Positions 42,401-59,300 are shown, numbered from the stretch's first letter. The stretch: DNA of 64,000 nt from Dioscorea cayenensis subsp. rotundata (GCF_009730915.1 NC_052484.1:186001-250000), one strand, 5' to 3'. The notes: generated by a model from the letters alone, not told the origin. Numbers and translations are program-made.

Positions 42401-43682
42401 TCAAGGCTTAGCCAACTCTACACATGCCCTTCCAAAAGACAAACCCCCATCCACCACAAGGTTATGCCCAGTCACATACTTAGACTCATCACTTCCCAAG
42501 TAGAGCACAGCATCTGCAATATCTTCGGCTTTCAATTTAACATTCTTAAGATAACCCAAAGAACTCATCATGGCTTCAAACTCTTGTTTCCCTAGTCCTC
42601 CAAGCCCTTCTGTCATCCTTGTTGCCACTCCACCCGGTGACACACAATTCACTCGTATTCCAAACCTCCCCAGCTCTGCTGCGGTATTTCTCGTGAGTCC
42701 AACCACTGCATATTTTGAGCTCACATAGGCATGAAATTCAGGAAGTACACACTGTGATACTCCACTTGCCGTGTTTATTATGCTCCCCTGACGAGCAGCA
42801 ATCATTGCTCGAGCCGCATGCTTTGTGCCTAAGAATACGCCAACTAGATTAACATTAAGCACTTGTAGAAATTCCTCCTTGCTGATGTTCAAGATGTTCG
42901 GCTTGAGCATGTGGTTGATGCCTGCATTGTTGAACATTATATCTAACTTGCCATACTTTGTAATTGTATGATCTACTGCATGACTGACATTATCTTCATC
43001 TGTAACATCACAGTGGATGAAAGAAGCTTCTGTCGGACTGATATCAGCGCAGACAGACCTCCCAAGCTCATCTTGCATGTCGGCCACAACCACCTTGGCG
43101 CCGTGTTTACAGAAGAGTCTGGCAGTGCTCTCGCCAATGCCACTGGCACCTCCAGTGATGAGTGCCACCTTCCCTTCCAACCTAAACATGATGTTCAACT
43201 CAAAGCTATTAATCTTTGAAGTATTGCAAATATGATGGTTTTTCTGCAGAATCACAATTCCAGGTAAATTCCTAATCTAGATTCTATCATTAAACAGCAA
43301 GCTATATATATATATATTAATATTGTATATGAACTTCTTGCAATCTATAAGACAAGTATTTTAACTGAACAGAGATATTAATCTTTGAAGTTTAGCAAAT
43401 GTTATAGTTTTTCTGCATAATCCAGGTAAATTCCTAATCTATGCTCTATCATTAAACAGCAAGTGATATATATATATATATATATATTGATATTGTTTAT
43501 CAACTTATTGCAATCTATAAGACAAGTATTTAATGTGAAGTTTGATGCTTTTGCATATGTTTTTATCTTTAGAGATGTGAGAATTCATGCAGAACCATAA
43601 ATGGTGATCAAGCATGAAAGATTTGAGTAAGCTGGAACATCAACTGATCATACCTTCTCTGGAATGAAGCAAGAACAGACAT
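42401..43682 (-). CDS. NAD(P)-dependent short-chain dehydrogenase (classical SDR)
   Basis: Two exons, 43682-43654 and 43181-42401, give 269 residues. The first encodes MSVLASFQR and joins in phase to RLEGKVALITGGASGIGEST. A later in-frame ATG (43189, MFRLEGK) lies in the intron, just before its TTTAG acceptor, so I prefer the two-exon start. Motifs: TGGASGIG cofactor loop, VVADMQD with an acidic residue after beta-2 favouring NAD, NNAG, NTASG, the catalytic YVSSK, and YVTGHNLVVDGG near the C terminus. The protein belongs to the plant SDR110C-like group (secoisolariciresinol dehydrogenase, xanthoxin dehydrogenase and zerumbone synthase relatives). The substrate cannot be chosen from sequence. 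The intron holds a tandem duplication of about 168 bases. Confidence 0.9.
43208..43533 (-). repeat. Tandem duplication in the SDR gene intron
   Basis: Two copies of about 160 bases (43208-43370 and 43377-43533) share TTAATCTTTGAAGT, GTAAATTCCTAATCTA, ATCATTAAACAGCAAG, a TA run and GCAATCTATAAGACAAGTAT. They lie between the two exons, close to the exon 2 acceptor. Confidence 0.8.
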
Positions 43683-43941
43683 TCTTCTTCTTCTTCTTCT
43701 TCTGGTGAGAGAGATTTTCAATTATAAGCTTGATCAATTGGAAGATTTGAATGACTGGTTGATAGCTTTAGGTAGTACAATTTCACTGTTTTTTTTGCTT
43801 GGATAAGCTTTTGATAAACCTCAAATTTGTTAAAAAGAATTGGATAAGCTTTTTGGAAAGAGAAAAGTGTGCCTTTTCTTTAGTTGGCTGGTAAGTTTGG
43901 TGATTGAAAAATTAAGTTTTTTTTATTATAAATTAAATAAA

Positions 43942-44234
43942 GACAACCACTAAATAGCCTAGTGGCAGTCACCGTGAATGATGGGTGAATGGTGCATGGT
44001 CGAATCTCTTGTGCCGTAATATTATGCAAATATATTATAGAAATATTATATTAATACTGTTCACCCACTAATCATAGATCCTCTGTGAGAGGAATTGTAT
44101 TCTTCACCCCTCCAAGATGATAGAGGAGATTTATCATTATAGGGTTGTAGTCAATCACTGTAATTGGTGCACATTATATCTGTCCGTCTCTTTGACAACT
44201 CCTTATAGGGCAACGATTGTCGTGTTTGTAAAAA
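43942..44234 (+). mobile_element. tRNA-derived SINE
   Basis: Plus-strand A box TAGCCTAGTGGC near 43954 and B box GGTCGAATCTC near 44009. The 3' end is AACGATTGTCGTGTTTGT plus an A run. Flanked by the direct repeat AATTAAATAAA (43931-43941 and 44235-44245). About 290 bases long. Its 3' end resembles those of the SINEs at 37290 and 39022. Confidence 0.72.
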
Positions 44235-44245
44235 AATTAAATAAA

Positions 44246-45951
44246 TAAATGCAGTGTGTTAGAGTTTAGGGTTTAGGATCCCTTCATGATTGAGAATTTT
44301 GATTGTTATTGTGCTTGATTAAGTTATGCATCTACAAGCAACTTTAACTTATTATTATTTTTCTAGTAAATGTCTTTTTTCCTTGGAACTTGTCCTTGTT
44401 TATTGTTTATGAAAACAAGGAAAACTTTATTATATATAATAAAAAAAATTAAAAAAATAGTGGGCCAAGTCTCTTTTCCCTTTTTTAATATATATATATA
44501 TATTTATATATATATTGATTGAACTCTTGTCCTCTTCAAAGGAAATGTGTCATAGTCATGGAGTTGGAATGAGTTGGACTGGAAGTTTTAAAATTGGGTT
44601 TGTTTAGCAGGCTTTTAAAGCAAATTGACTTAAGTTTGATATAGTTTTAAACTTTTAATATAATTAAGATTAATGATTTTTGTTAATTTTTGCAACATGA
44701 TTGATAAGGGTTAATAACAAAGAGACTAATAAGTTTAAATAAAAATATTCACACATTAATATTTGTTTATCCCATAATTTTTTCAAAAAATTATAAAAAA
44801 TTCATTTACTAAAATACCCATCCTAGTTTAAAAATAATATATCCTTTTCATTTGAACCCCTTAAATTTATGTGCACTCTATTGAAAAATGGAATAAAAAA
44901 ATTAAATTGAGCAAAATATAAAAGCTGTTTAAAATTTCAAAATATATAATTGCTAATTCGTACAATAAAAATATTCATTCACACACTAATAATTATTAGT
45001 CTACCCTACGCGTATATATATTTTAGAAAAGTTCACATGCTTATAAATGAAAAGGAAAAAAAAAGGACAAGCAAATATAAATAAAAATATAAAATATATT
45101 TAAAAATTCCAAATATATAAATACTAAATCGTACAATAAAAATATATCAGAAAAGTTACAGTGTTGTAAATAAAAAAATAAAAAAAAGGACAAACAAATA
45201 TAAATAAAAATGATCATTCACACACTAAATCTACCCAATAGGTCTTTATATATATATATATATATATATTCCCTCTTGTTATTTTATATTTGTTTTGCTT
45301 TATAAATTTTCTTTAAATTTGTTTACTTGTCTATTTTTTTAAAAAAATTATAAATAATTAAATATTATTATATATATTTAATATATTTTATAATTTTTAA
45401 TAAATTATATTCAACTAAATATTTTATTATATTAAATTATATTTTAAATAAAAATAATTTTTATAAATTTTAAATTTTTAAAAAATTTCAACAGATTTTT
45501 TTAATAATTAAAATGAGCTGAGTAATATATTAGAAATCAAATGACTTATAACCTCGCCATACTCAAAATTATCATAAAAAATAAGAGTAAGATATTAAAA
45601 AAAATTTTAAGTTCAAAACTAATTAGATGTGGATTAACAGCCCAAAACCCTTCTCCCCAGTTGAGGATGTGTGAGCTAGACATTTAATTTTCAGTGCGCA
45701 CCCTCTTGATATATATAGCGCCGGTCGTTGTCCAATATATATATATATATATATATATTAGAAGAGTTGGCAGCAGAAAAAGAAAAAAATAATAATAAGT
45801 TTACAAGGGTGTAAATAAAAAAAGAAAAAATATATATATATATATATATTTAAAAAAATAAAAAATAAAAAAATAATAATCATCGACGTCTCTTTCTCTC
45901 CTCCTCCTCCCGTTCTCCGACAAATCTCCATTTCCATATCTCCACTTCAAT
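44246..45951. other. AT-rich intergenic DNA
   Basis: No gene recognised. It includes a diverged tandem duplication (44938-45250) and TA microsatellites near 45248, 45738 and 45832. The right part is the promoter side of the casein kinase gene. Confidence 0.55.
44938..45250. repeat. Diverged tandem duplication
   Basis: Two copies offset by about 170 bases share TCGTACAATAAAAATAT, then AGAAAAGTT, then GGACAA(G/A)CAAATATAAATAA, and CATTCACACACTAA. No coding sequence. Confidence 0.6.
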
Positions 45952-45972
45952 CCTCTCTCTCTCTCTCTCTCG
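45952..45972 (+). repeat. CT-rich tract in the casein kinase leader
   Basis: A CT dinucleotide run about 200 bases before the start codon, in a region otherwise rich in C and T. Such tracts are common in plant 5' leaders near transcription starts. Confidence 0.6.
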
Positions 45973-45983
45973 CGTTCATCTCG

Positions 45984-46031
45984 ATGCTGTCTCGGTGCTT
46001 CACCAAATCGCACGCATCCTTGACCCTTTGA
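45984..46031 (+). other. Upstream ORF in the casein kinase leader
   Basis: ATG at 45984 followed by 14 more codons and TGA at 46029-46031. A second upstream ATG at 46044 opens a frame running to 46301, past the main start in a different frame. Whether either is in the mature leader depends on the unknown start site and on leader splicing. Confidence 0.45.
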
Positions 46032-46168
46032 GATCTCCTGGTAATGCGGAGTGCCGCCGGGATCCGCCGCATCTCGCATTGCAATGCAGCTTCTTTGCCC
46101 TTCCAATTGATCCGCGACTCAAAGGGGGATTTGATTTGGTTGGGCTTTATTTCTTTGTTTTCGCCGCC

Positions 46169-49943
<3,775 letters not shown>

Positions 49944-50359
49944 ACATACAGTTCGAAGGAGCCTCCAGAAAGAAAATGATGAAGAAGAAGCTAAGTGGAG
50001 CTATAGCTGCTTTTCGGACAAATAATGTAATTCTTTGAAATTTTTTTGCAAACATTTCAAGCATGACTTCCTTCTCAAATTGATTTGGCTGAGACTGTTG
50101 TAATGGAAGTCATTAAAAAGTCAAACTCTGAGAACTTTTGTTCTGATATCCATGTGCAAGTATAAGACTGTTTATTCAACATAGAGACAAATCAATTTGA
50201 GAAGAGTTCATCCAATTTTCTCATTTGAATGTTCAAAAAAAATGAAAAATTCAAGCCATCTCATTGCACTCTACATACAACCACGGTTCATTCCATGGAA
50301 TTATAATCTTGATGATTTACACAATTAATCACTGAAAATAATCATATGCGCACGCGTCT
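49944..50359. other. Convergent 3' region of casein kinase and VPS2 genes
   Basis: 416 bases between two stop codons facing each other. It must contain both polyadenylation regions; nothing else is recognised. Confidence 0.6.
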
Positions 50360-53171
50360 TCAGCCTCGAAGAGCAGCCAACCTCCTCTCAAGATCCTCAA
50401 CTTCCGAGCTACAAAGTATAATAAAAAGATGTTAGTAAACATAAACTTGATGATTCTCATAGAGTAACATAATCGGACGAAACCATTTAATCATGGTGTA
50501 TTAACATTGATACATTCGTAGTCCATTTGATCACTCGAATATTCTTAATCATGTCCGAACAATGGCATCAAAAAGTATTCGAGCAAGTACAATACAATAT
50601 TATAGAAAGACATAACAAACCTCTCAGAGCTCTGAGCATTTTTCCCTGCAATTCTTCCTTTAGGAGCCGACGACAACTAAAGTGCACAGATGAAATAGAG
50701 TCGGTTAATTCATTAGAATAAAGGATAACATGAGAAGAAAATGCTGAGGCTTGGGAAAAGTGATACCTGAGATGAAACATCAACACCAATTTCATCTAGC
50801 ACCTGAACACAAAATACAGTGTTAGTTGGAGAAAGATGAGACATAGGTTGTGTATTTTCCATCTCTATAAATAATGATCGATAATAGAGATGAAGCAAAA
50901 ATGGGTACCTGATTCGTCAGGTCCTCAGTTTCATCTTCTGCGTCCTCGTTGTCTAAAGCATCATCAATAGCATCCGACATCATTTCACTCTGATGAAGGA
51001 AAAAGATTGAGTGTCACGATGATGAATATTTATCAATAAAAACAAGTTGGAGGATAATGTGTTGCAGAACTCGGAAGAGAGTGCAGAAGATGGTCAGAAA
51101 AAAACAAAGCAAGTGACAAAGGAAGAATCATGAACGAGAAACCCCATTTTATGGGATAGTTTGGTATAAAAAACAAGGAAAAAAAAATCTTATCAACTTA
51201 AAAGGCAAACAGGAAGACATTTGTAATCTTACTGTCATATCCATTTGTGCTGACTGTTTTTGGAAGTCTTGCATGATCTTTAACTGTTTTGCAGGCGCCA
51301 TTTGCTACAAGAATATCAGCAAAAATTGCACAAAGAAAAAATGGTGTAAGAAAAATGTACAGAAAATAATAATCCGAAGAACCCACATCTTCGTCAAGGT
51401 GAGAGTGCACATTGAAAAATCTAAATCACTGAAAATTAATACTACTAAAAATTGTCATTTGTCATGTTAATTCATGCAGACCTTGTTCATAGCTCCCATT
51501 GCCTTAGTTGCACCTTTCATTCCAGCCGCTACTGCTGTGTTGGCATGCATGGCCTAATTGGTCAGAAGTTGAAATCGTCAATGAGAAAGAATGCCAAAAA
51601 TGTACAGGGAAAAAAGGCCATGTGTGATGCACAGAAAAACTTATTGTATTTGCATACCTGTGTGTGAGTTGCTATACCTCGCATCTGAGCTCTGCTGCCT
51701 TGTAAATTAGCAATTTGTTGCCTTAGTCTAATAAGTTGGCGAGCTAAAATTTTAGTTGCAGCCTGAACAAGATTAAAGAAGCTATATTCAGAAACAGCTA
51801 CTAGATGAAAATTAAGAAAATGAATTATGAAAAATATACAATTAAAGAAACCTATCCTACAAGATTTGCAACTAAGAATAAAAAAAGCTGACCTCATTCC
51901 CAGTTTTGGCCGTCCTCTTTATCTCAGCAAGCAGCTTCTTTTCCTAGATTTGGTAAAATGTGCATGTAAAATGGGCATAGAAGTGAATGTGGTCCATAAT
52001 AACCACACTCAAAGTAATGGGTGAATGAAAAACTAAATCGCAGAGAACATGAAGGCAGTTTGATGCATGATGCTGCAACCATAAGTGCAGGTCATATGCA
52101 ATAGCATGCTCACTGACATCCAATAACCATCACAATTGACCAAACACACACCCCTCGGGCTCAGTTAGAACTTTCTATAAAGAATATTTACTGCCCCATA
52201 TTCTGAATGGAAAAAAAGAGCCAAGAGGCTAATTCCTAATAAGCAATAATTCACTAGAAAATGCTAGGAAGTCTACTTGATAATTGCATATACGAGGACA
52301 AACCTCTAGCTGCAATGCTCCAATCTCCCGCTCGATACCTGCAATACCAAATTAAGGAACCCACAAGAATGAGATTATGCATCCAGGCATCTAAATTTGG
52401 ATAAATTCATCAAAGATAACAATGGTATTCATCTTCAATTCTCGAAATCTAATAAATTGTCACCAAAACAACACACATATAAACATCATTCAATAAAATT
52501 TATAAGTGATACCTCTTGTCGCATTTGTCATCTCTCGTTTGCTAGCCCGAAGTGCATCTGCAATAAAAAACAAACCAAACAAACATCTTTCACTTCAAAA
52601 GCACAACAAAATAAATCCTAATCTGTCAAAATTGGAAGCAAGCTCCATTATTAATAAACTATAAACCGATCAGCAGAACATAGAAGACACACAGAACCCC
52701 TAAAAATAACAGTCAAATAAAACTACAAAAAGATCACAAATTGAACGCAAAATCAGAATTGGGGTACACAAGACGGGCCAAATCACTTCAAATCAATGGC
52801 GATGGAGATAAACGCAACAATCCTAGATACTTGAAAACAACCCAAAAACAAGATAAAGATTCAGAAAAAACTAAACTTTCGGGAAATAAACCAATAAATC
52901 ACCGGAAAAACCCCAGGAATCAACGAATTGGTTGCAAAAGATGCCCAAAACGTAGAAATCACTAAATTACCCAAAAGAAAAAGGGAAATCAAATCATATA
53001 TCACACGAAAAACCCTAGAAATCAACAGTGATGTGGAAACAAAGCAACGAAACAATACACTCCAGATTAATCGAAAACAAGACGAAATTCTATGAAATTC
53101 AATGCCAATTAGAAACTAATGCCAATAAAAAGAGTACCTTTTGGATCGGTTTTCTTGGCGAATAGATTCAT
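50360..53171 (-). CDS. VPS2: ESCRT-III subunit VPS2 (CHMP2 family)
   Basis: Charged coiled-coil protein of ESCRT-III, acting in membrane scission at multivesicular endosomes. Eleven exons give 211 residues: 53171-53138, 52557-52513, 52338-52304, 51943-51893, 51762-51658, 51553-51482, 51304-51233, 50989-50909, 50802-50767, 50676-50621, 50408-50360. It starts MNLFAKKTDPKDALRASKRE, continues with the basic helical core ILARQLIRLRQQIANLQGSR, then MMSDAIDDALDNEDAEDE, and ends with the MIM1 motif LERRLAALRG that binds the VPS4 ATPase. Length equals Arabidopsis VPS2.2/VPS2.3, and the C-terminal region favours that subgroup over VPS2.1. Exons are short (34-105 bases) with no frame breaks. Four copies of GAGATG lie just upstream of the start codon. 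Confidence 0.94.
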
Positions 53172-55860
53172 GGCTTGGAGATGGAGATGGAGATGGAGAT
53201 GGAGAAGTGAAGAGAAACGAGATCAAAGATCGAAAGAAGAGATGAGACGAGCTTAGGATCTCGATTGAATTTTAAATCATTTTATTTATTTATTAATTAA
53301 AAAAACAAATTAAAAAAAAAAAACGCGGGGAGCCGTGGACTTAAGAAAGACCTGGTTGGAAAATATCATCGTCAATCATGGATTTTTAATTAATTAATTT
53401 ATTTATTTATTTATTTATTTTTGACAAAAACAATAAACACCAAATCTCACAGGAAGATCTATTGCGATCTGAGTTGAGAGTCTCACGCTATAAAGTAATT
53501 ATCGTAGGGCTAATTCATGGTTACTCTTATATATTAACTATGATATATATTAATATATGTGTGTACGTAAGGGCCGGTTTTTTTTTACAGTAAAAAATTA
53601 GAAGCACAAATTTTCAATCAGAACAGTTCGATATTATAATTATAGTGCTCAATATATCTCAACCATCCGATCTTAATTTTCTAACACTTCCACCAACCTT
53701 TTTAGCCACCAAGTACAATCCAGAGATAATATAAGCATCACTGTTTATATCTATTTTGGTTCATTCCTCACTTTATGTCTTTGTACTACAAACATCCACA
53801 TAGTATGTAATACCTGTATACATAATATGGATAAGCCACTGCAGATATAACTCTTACCTAATAATACATTAGGAGAGAATCAACTATATAAAAGAGTCAA
53901 ATGTATTGCAATAAAATTAATTATACCTTCCATTTATTTCATCAATTGTTTATTTTTTCTATAATTATGTGTAATTACATAAGATGTTTCCTATTATAGT
54001 TTTAAACATGTGATTAAATGAGGTTTGACACCCTAATTAGATTTTTTTGTGGGTGAAAAAATATATATATTAAAAAATAAAAAGAGGAGAAGAAGTTTTA
54101 GGGTTCTTTTATGTTGTATATTTAAATAAAAATTGATAATTTTGTTTCATAAGTTATGGATATAATTTCAAGAGAAAGTCATTCTAACTCAAAGAGGTAT
54201 TTACATATTAATTATGAATATAGACATGGGGAACTCTTCATGACAAATCCTTTCATGGTTTTCCAATGATGGTGCCCAATGTTATCCGGTCACTTGGTTT
54301 ATCTATATATTTTATTTCCTTATATAACAAGTATTTTAATTAATTTGACCTAAAATAATAACATTCTTATACTATACAACTTAGCTTGTAAATGACGTGA
54401 CTCACTCTCTAGTGTTCATATGTGTTTTTGTTATGTAAATATAGAAACGTCCAACCACCTATTTCTGTAATGCCTTTTTGCTGATCGAATACATAATTAT
54501 TGAGATTATATTTTTGGCTTCTCGCATTTTTCTAATTCTTTTAACAATTTTATTTTATTTTTTTTGTTGGATATTTAACCTTCACACTCAACTTAAAAGG
54601 AGTTTAGGCCATTCCATTTAGAGCTATCATTTGGAATATTTAAAACGCAAGTTTAAATCCATTTCATACTCTCAAATTTCAATTACAATTAAAATAATTT
54701 ATAGGTTTATATTCTTTACATGTTTACCGTTCCTAAATTAAAGAAACAAAAACTAAAAAACTCAGTCAACATTGTAAAAAAACATTGTTTTGAGTTTTTA
54801 AAGCTCATGTAAATAACTCTGAAGATTCAATAGTCAATCTAGGAAAACATTAGTTTTCAGAGTGTGCGAAGAATATACCTCCTTCATCTTGCTTTTTTAT
54901 TTTTATTTTTTTTTATACCCTTTTAAAAAAAATTAAAAATTGGAGAGTTATAATTAAAACAAAATTTATAGCTTCTCGGAAAAAAAAAAATTTATTAAAG
55001 AGCGGTGAAAAAGAACTAGGGGAGGCGTGGAATTAGAGAGAAAGGGTTGGAGTATATCAGAGAGGGGGAAGTGCATTACGATTAGAATTCCTACATGATG
55101 ATCTCGTTTTTGCCTCGAGATTTGTATTTTGTGATTGAGCCCAATCAAGTTAGCCTGACCCATAACCCACTCACATAAGGAAGGTTAAAGCTACCCTCCT
55201 AAGACTTACCTTTCAATACGTAATTTTTTATTTTAATTTTTTTTTTATAAAATGAACAAATTATATATCAAAAACATACATATTTATGATAAAAAATTAT
55301 TAAATTATAAATAATAAAAATGTCTGTAAAACATCTTATGTAGCGAAAATAGTACAACTAGACCAAAGATCTTTTGGCAATATAAATTAAAATCGGGATC
55401 AATTTATATATAGATTTTAATATTATTTTTTTTTGCATTAAAAAAATATGATATGAATAGATATATTTCTGTTTAACAAATAAATTTTTTTTCCCATTTA
55501 AAACAATAATAATAAATGTAATAATAATTGATATAAATTTCATATCCCTATCATTCAACGCTGTCTATTCTCACCGGGCGGTGACCAGAATCACGGTCAA
55601 GATAACGTTAATGTTTCACATCACGGGGTCAAACAACACCAGACGTGAGACGTCTCTATTTTCGGATTCGGATCCAAACACTAAACTTATCGGATTCGGA
55701 TCCAAGCCTAAGCAACCCGACCCGATTACATTTGTTTTGAAAAATATTACCCATGATACTCACCAAGAATCCACCGCACACTTGTCTCGAGATCCGTGAA
55801 TTTACGATCTCGAGGCAATTGTACGGCGGGCAAGGAGGTGATGACGTGCTGAACCATCTC
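53172..55860. other. AT-rich intergenic DNA
   Basis: No gene recognised. It holds a (GAGATG)n stretch next to the VPS2 start, an ATTT run near 53390-53430, and many short poly-A and poly-T tracts. No transposon ends could be read here. Confidence 0.55.
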
Positions 55861-55902
55861 ATCCACCCAACGTTCGGCGCACGTGACTAACGTTCTCCCT
55901 TC

Positions 55903-55988
55903 GATCCAACGGTGGAGATCATCCAACCGCTGATCACATCGAAACGCGGATGGTTGATCCAACGGCCCAGATCATCCCACCGTTGATC
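55903..55988 (+). repeat. Spaced direct repeat upstream of the PP2A B'' gene
   Basis: Two 33-base copies at 55903-55935 and 55956-55988 share GATCCAACGG..AGATCATCC.ACCG.TGATC. The offset is 53 bases. They lie about 390-470 bases before the start codon, in promoter or leader sequence. Confidence 0.65.
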
Positions 55989-56270
55989 TCTTTGCTCTTT
56001 GCTCCACGCTCGCTTTGCGGCATTTGTGCCGTTCTCTCTTCGCCTTCGTCTCTGTGTCTCGCTCGCTCGGGAGGAGGATTTTGGGGTGGAAAACCAGCGA
56101 TCGAGATCGAATTTTCAGCGAAAATCGAAGTTCTTTGCGTGTTTGTTGTTCTGATCGATCGTATTGTATCGGGGAGTGACGGATTTTTGAGTTTGATCGA
56201 GGGTTTGGGGGGTGATTTTCACGATCTTGGGGTTTCTTAGCTGGAGTGGCGAGAATCTAGGGTTTGTCGG

Positions 56271-56321
56271 ATGCATCGAAGCAATGGCGAGAGGTATGGA
56301 GATCTAGGGTTTTGGTTGTGA
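56271..56321 (+). other. Upstream ORF before the PP2A B'' start
   Basis: ATG at 56271 opens a 16-codon frame ending TGA. Further short upstream ATGs lie at 56284 and 56348; the latter frame runs past the main ATG to 56458 in another phase. Significance depends on the actual transcript start. Confidence 0.45.
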
Positions 56322-56373
56322 ATTTGAAGGGGTTGGGATCTTGGTGTATGAGAGATAGAGGGATTTTGGTGGG

Positions 56374-59300
56374 ATGGATGCGGAGGTTGTGGCAAGGGAT
56401 GCGGCGTCCATCGACCCGGAGCTGTTGCAGCTCCCGGAAGTCTCGCCGTTGGCGCTGAAGGAGAACCCTCACATCGCTGAGCAGCTCTATTCACAGTGGC
56501 TGTCCATGCCGGAGACTCTCCGGCTGGTATATTTCCTTTTTTTAAAAAAAAAAATTTTCGGTTCTTGTTAATTCAATCACTAGATATCCATTCATTCATA
56601 TGGATTATTTGAAATTACATTTATTTATTTATTTTTCATCTAGGGCATGCTCTCGAGCTTGTGGGATGGATGTGAATTGGGCATTACTTGATTTATTTTT
56701 AATGTTTGTTAAAATATGGCTAATTACCGAACTGTGGAAAGTAGTTGTAATGTTTAGAAGGTGATTCCCTGGTCAAAGTGCAGGAATTCAGGCTTTAGAT
56801 AATATAAAAAATTTCTGGAGTAGATTATTTCTGGAGAAGTGGCAGAAATACCTTAAATGGAATGCAGTTTTTGTAGTGTGATTAGCTTAAATATGCTTTT
56901 CTAAAGATCTGTAATGTTTTGATAACCTATTGATTTTACTTAATGATGATATCGCCCGTTTCCTTCCACTTCTAGTTGCATTTCCATTTGGCATTGCTTG
57001 TTTGCCACTGAAATTTTTTTTCTGTTGACATTTGGAAATGCTGCTATCTTCTGCAATACAACTTCAATCAGATTTGTGATGTTGCAAAATCTTTGTTTGG
57101 TGATTTCTGTAACTTGTGCAAAATATTCATCAATTTTAGCATCTGTCTTTATATTTTTCAGCAAAAAATGATCATGGTAGCTGATATAATATTCACAAGT
57201 GATTCTAATAGTTAGCATTTTGATCTAGGTGAGATCGTTGATTAATGATGCAAAGGCAGGAGTGCCCTTGAATACGCCTGGAAGCTCAAGCAGTGGAAAT
57301 GCTACTGCCACCAGTGCATTGCCTTCAATGTTCCCTGCTGGTAGTGCACCACCACTTTCACCTAGAAGTAGTTCTGGATCTCCTCGTGTCATGAAACGTG
57401 GAGGGGTTGGGCCTTCATCTTTAGGTTCTCCGCTGAAGTTAGTCAGTGAACCTATGAGAGAAGTCATACCTCAGGTGAGGACATCTGCAACTGGATGTGT
57501 AACAACAGTTCTCGTGTTTTCTAGACAATGGTAATTCATTTTTCTAACATATTATTTTGACATGTTGCATTGTTTTATTGCAGTTCTACTTTCAGAATGG
57601 CCGTCCCCCACCGAGGGAACTAAAAGAAATGTGCTTATCCAAAATTGATGAGCTTTTTTCGGGTCACTTGAATGGGCTACAAGTTCAAGGTGAGCGACAC
57701 TTATCTGATTTGCCTCTTTGTTCACTGGTAAACTTATCCTTGAGATGCTAATCACTTCCTTGGTAATGTTCAGAATTCAGAACTGTTACAAAGGACATTT
57801 GCAAGCTGCCATCATTCTTTTCCAGCTCACTGTTTAGAAAGATCGATGTAAACTGCATTGGTTATGTCACAAGGTATGCTAATTCTTTAGTGTCTACATT
57901 CTCAGCTTCCAAGCTTGCATTATTTTCTTGTTATCTATGAAGTGTTGATGGTTAGCTATTGGGTCTTGGTGTATCTGGATTTTACTTCCAGAGCTGCCTT
58001 CTTAGGTTCATTTTGTTTAGTATGCAAGTAATTCAGCATGACAGATGCTAGCTTAACAATTGGTAGCTGTGATCATATTTAGTTACACCTTGTTCAGGGA
58101 GTTATTAGTAGATAGTGCTGTGTTAAATAACCATTGAGAAAGTATGATGGTTATGGATTATACTGGAGGTCTTTTTTACAAACTAAATCAGTTCACCCTT
58201 TTTCTTTGTTTTTAGGGATGAGTTTATTAATTATTGGGTCAACAGTAACATGATGACAATGGATATTGCTACTCAAATATTTATGATTTTGAAGCAACCA
58301 GACCGGAAGTATCTTACACAGGTTGGTCTTGATGCTTTTTATTCTCTGTTAACTACTTATTCTATTATTCTTTTTCGTTTAGTTAAATTTTATGTATAGT
58401 TAGCTGAGTATTATACCAAATTTTCTCCCACTCTGGTCACTATTACCAGTGCTTGCTTACTTGAACTTTTATTTTGTGCTTTGTTTTTAATTCTTACATG
58501 AAAATATAGGAGGATTTCAAACCTATTCTCCGAGAACTTTTGGCATTCCATCCGGGCTTGGAGTTCTTACAAGGCACACCGGAATTTCAGGATCGATATG
58601 GTGAGTTAATTTATAATTGGAAAACTTGCTCAAGGGGTAGGGTGAGCTTAAATATAGTTGTGGGGCTTTGCTGTTTTTTTGGTTTACGTAGGATTTAATG
58701 TCCAAATTGGTAGCTTATCACACTGTAAGATTCTTCTTCATTGATATGCAATTCATGCTAGATGTTATTAAAATGATTTTTCAGTGGGAATTCATTTTTT
58801 TTGTTGCATTCATCAGCGTATAATATATTTCCTAACACATATTGACCTCTTTGAATTATTTATAATGTTGTCAAGCGCACAAGGCGCATCCTAGGCGCTA
58901 GGAACCTTATATTGCCTGAGGCGCAAGGTGCAAAAAATGCATTCCCACTGAAAAATCATTTTAATTACATCTTACTTCGCTTGAGCGAAGTAAGGCGCAT
59001 GCACACACAAATATGTATATATATATAATAATATTCAAATTTAATATAAGATAATAATGATATTAATTACATTAAAAGATTGTTTTAAGACTAATGACTT
59101 TGAAGTTTGATCCATTCTTCCTAAAATCTATTTTAAATATAGCTTATTAAAAATCAAATTCTAAATCTATGCTTCCATCTTTACTTCCATTTTCTCCATA
59201 ATTTTAGCCATCTTGATCCTGCTCTTCTTTATTGACAACTTCAAAGTGAAAGAAGATTGATCTGGCAGACTTCTTTTCGTACCTAATAACTAGCTAGGTT

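Noticed and set aside
45801-46106. Minus-strand 101-codon open frame before casein kinase
   Set aside because: Low-complexity translation of GA and TA microsatellites in the promoter and leader.
53381-53430. ATTT-rich run as a possible matrix attachment or origin site
   Set aside because: Ordinary AT-rich simple sequence with no further support.
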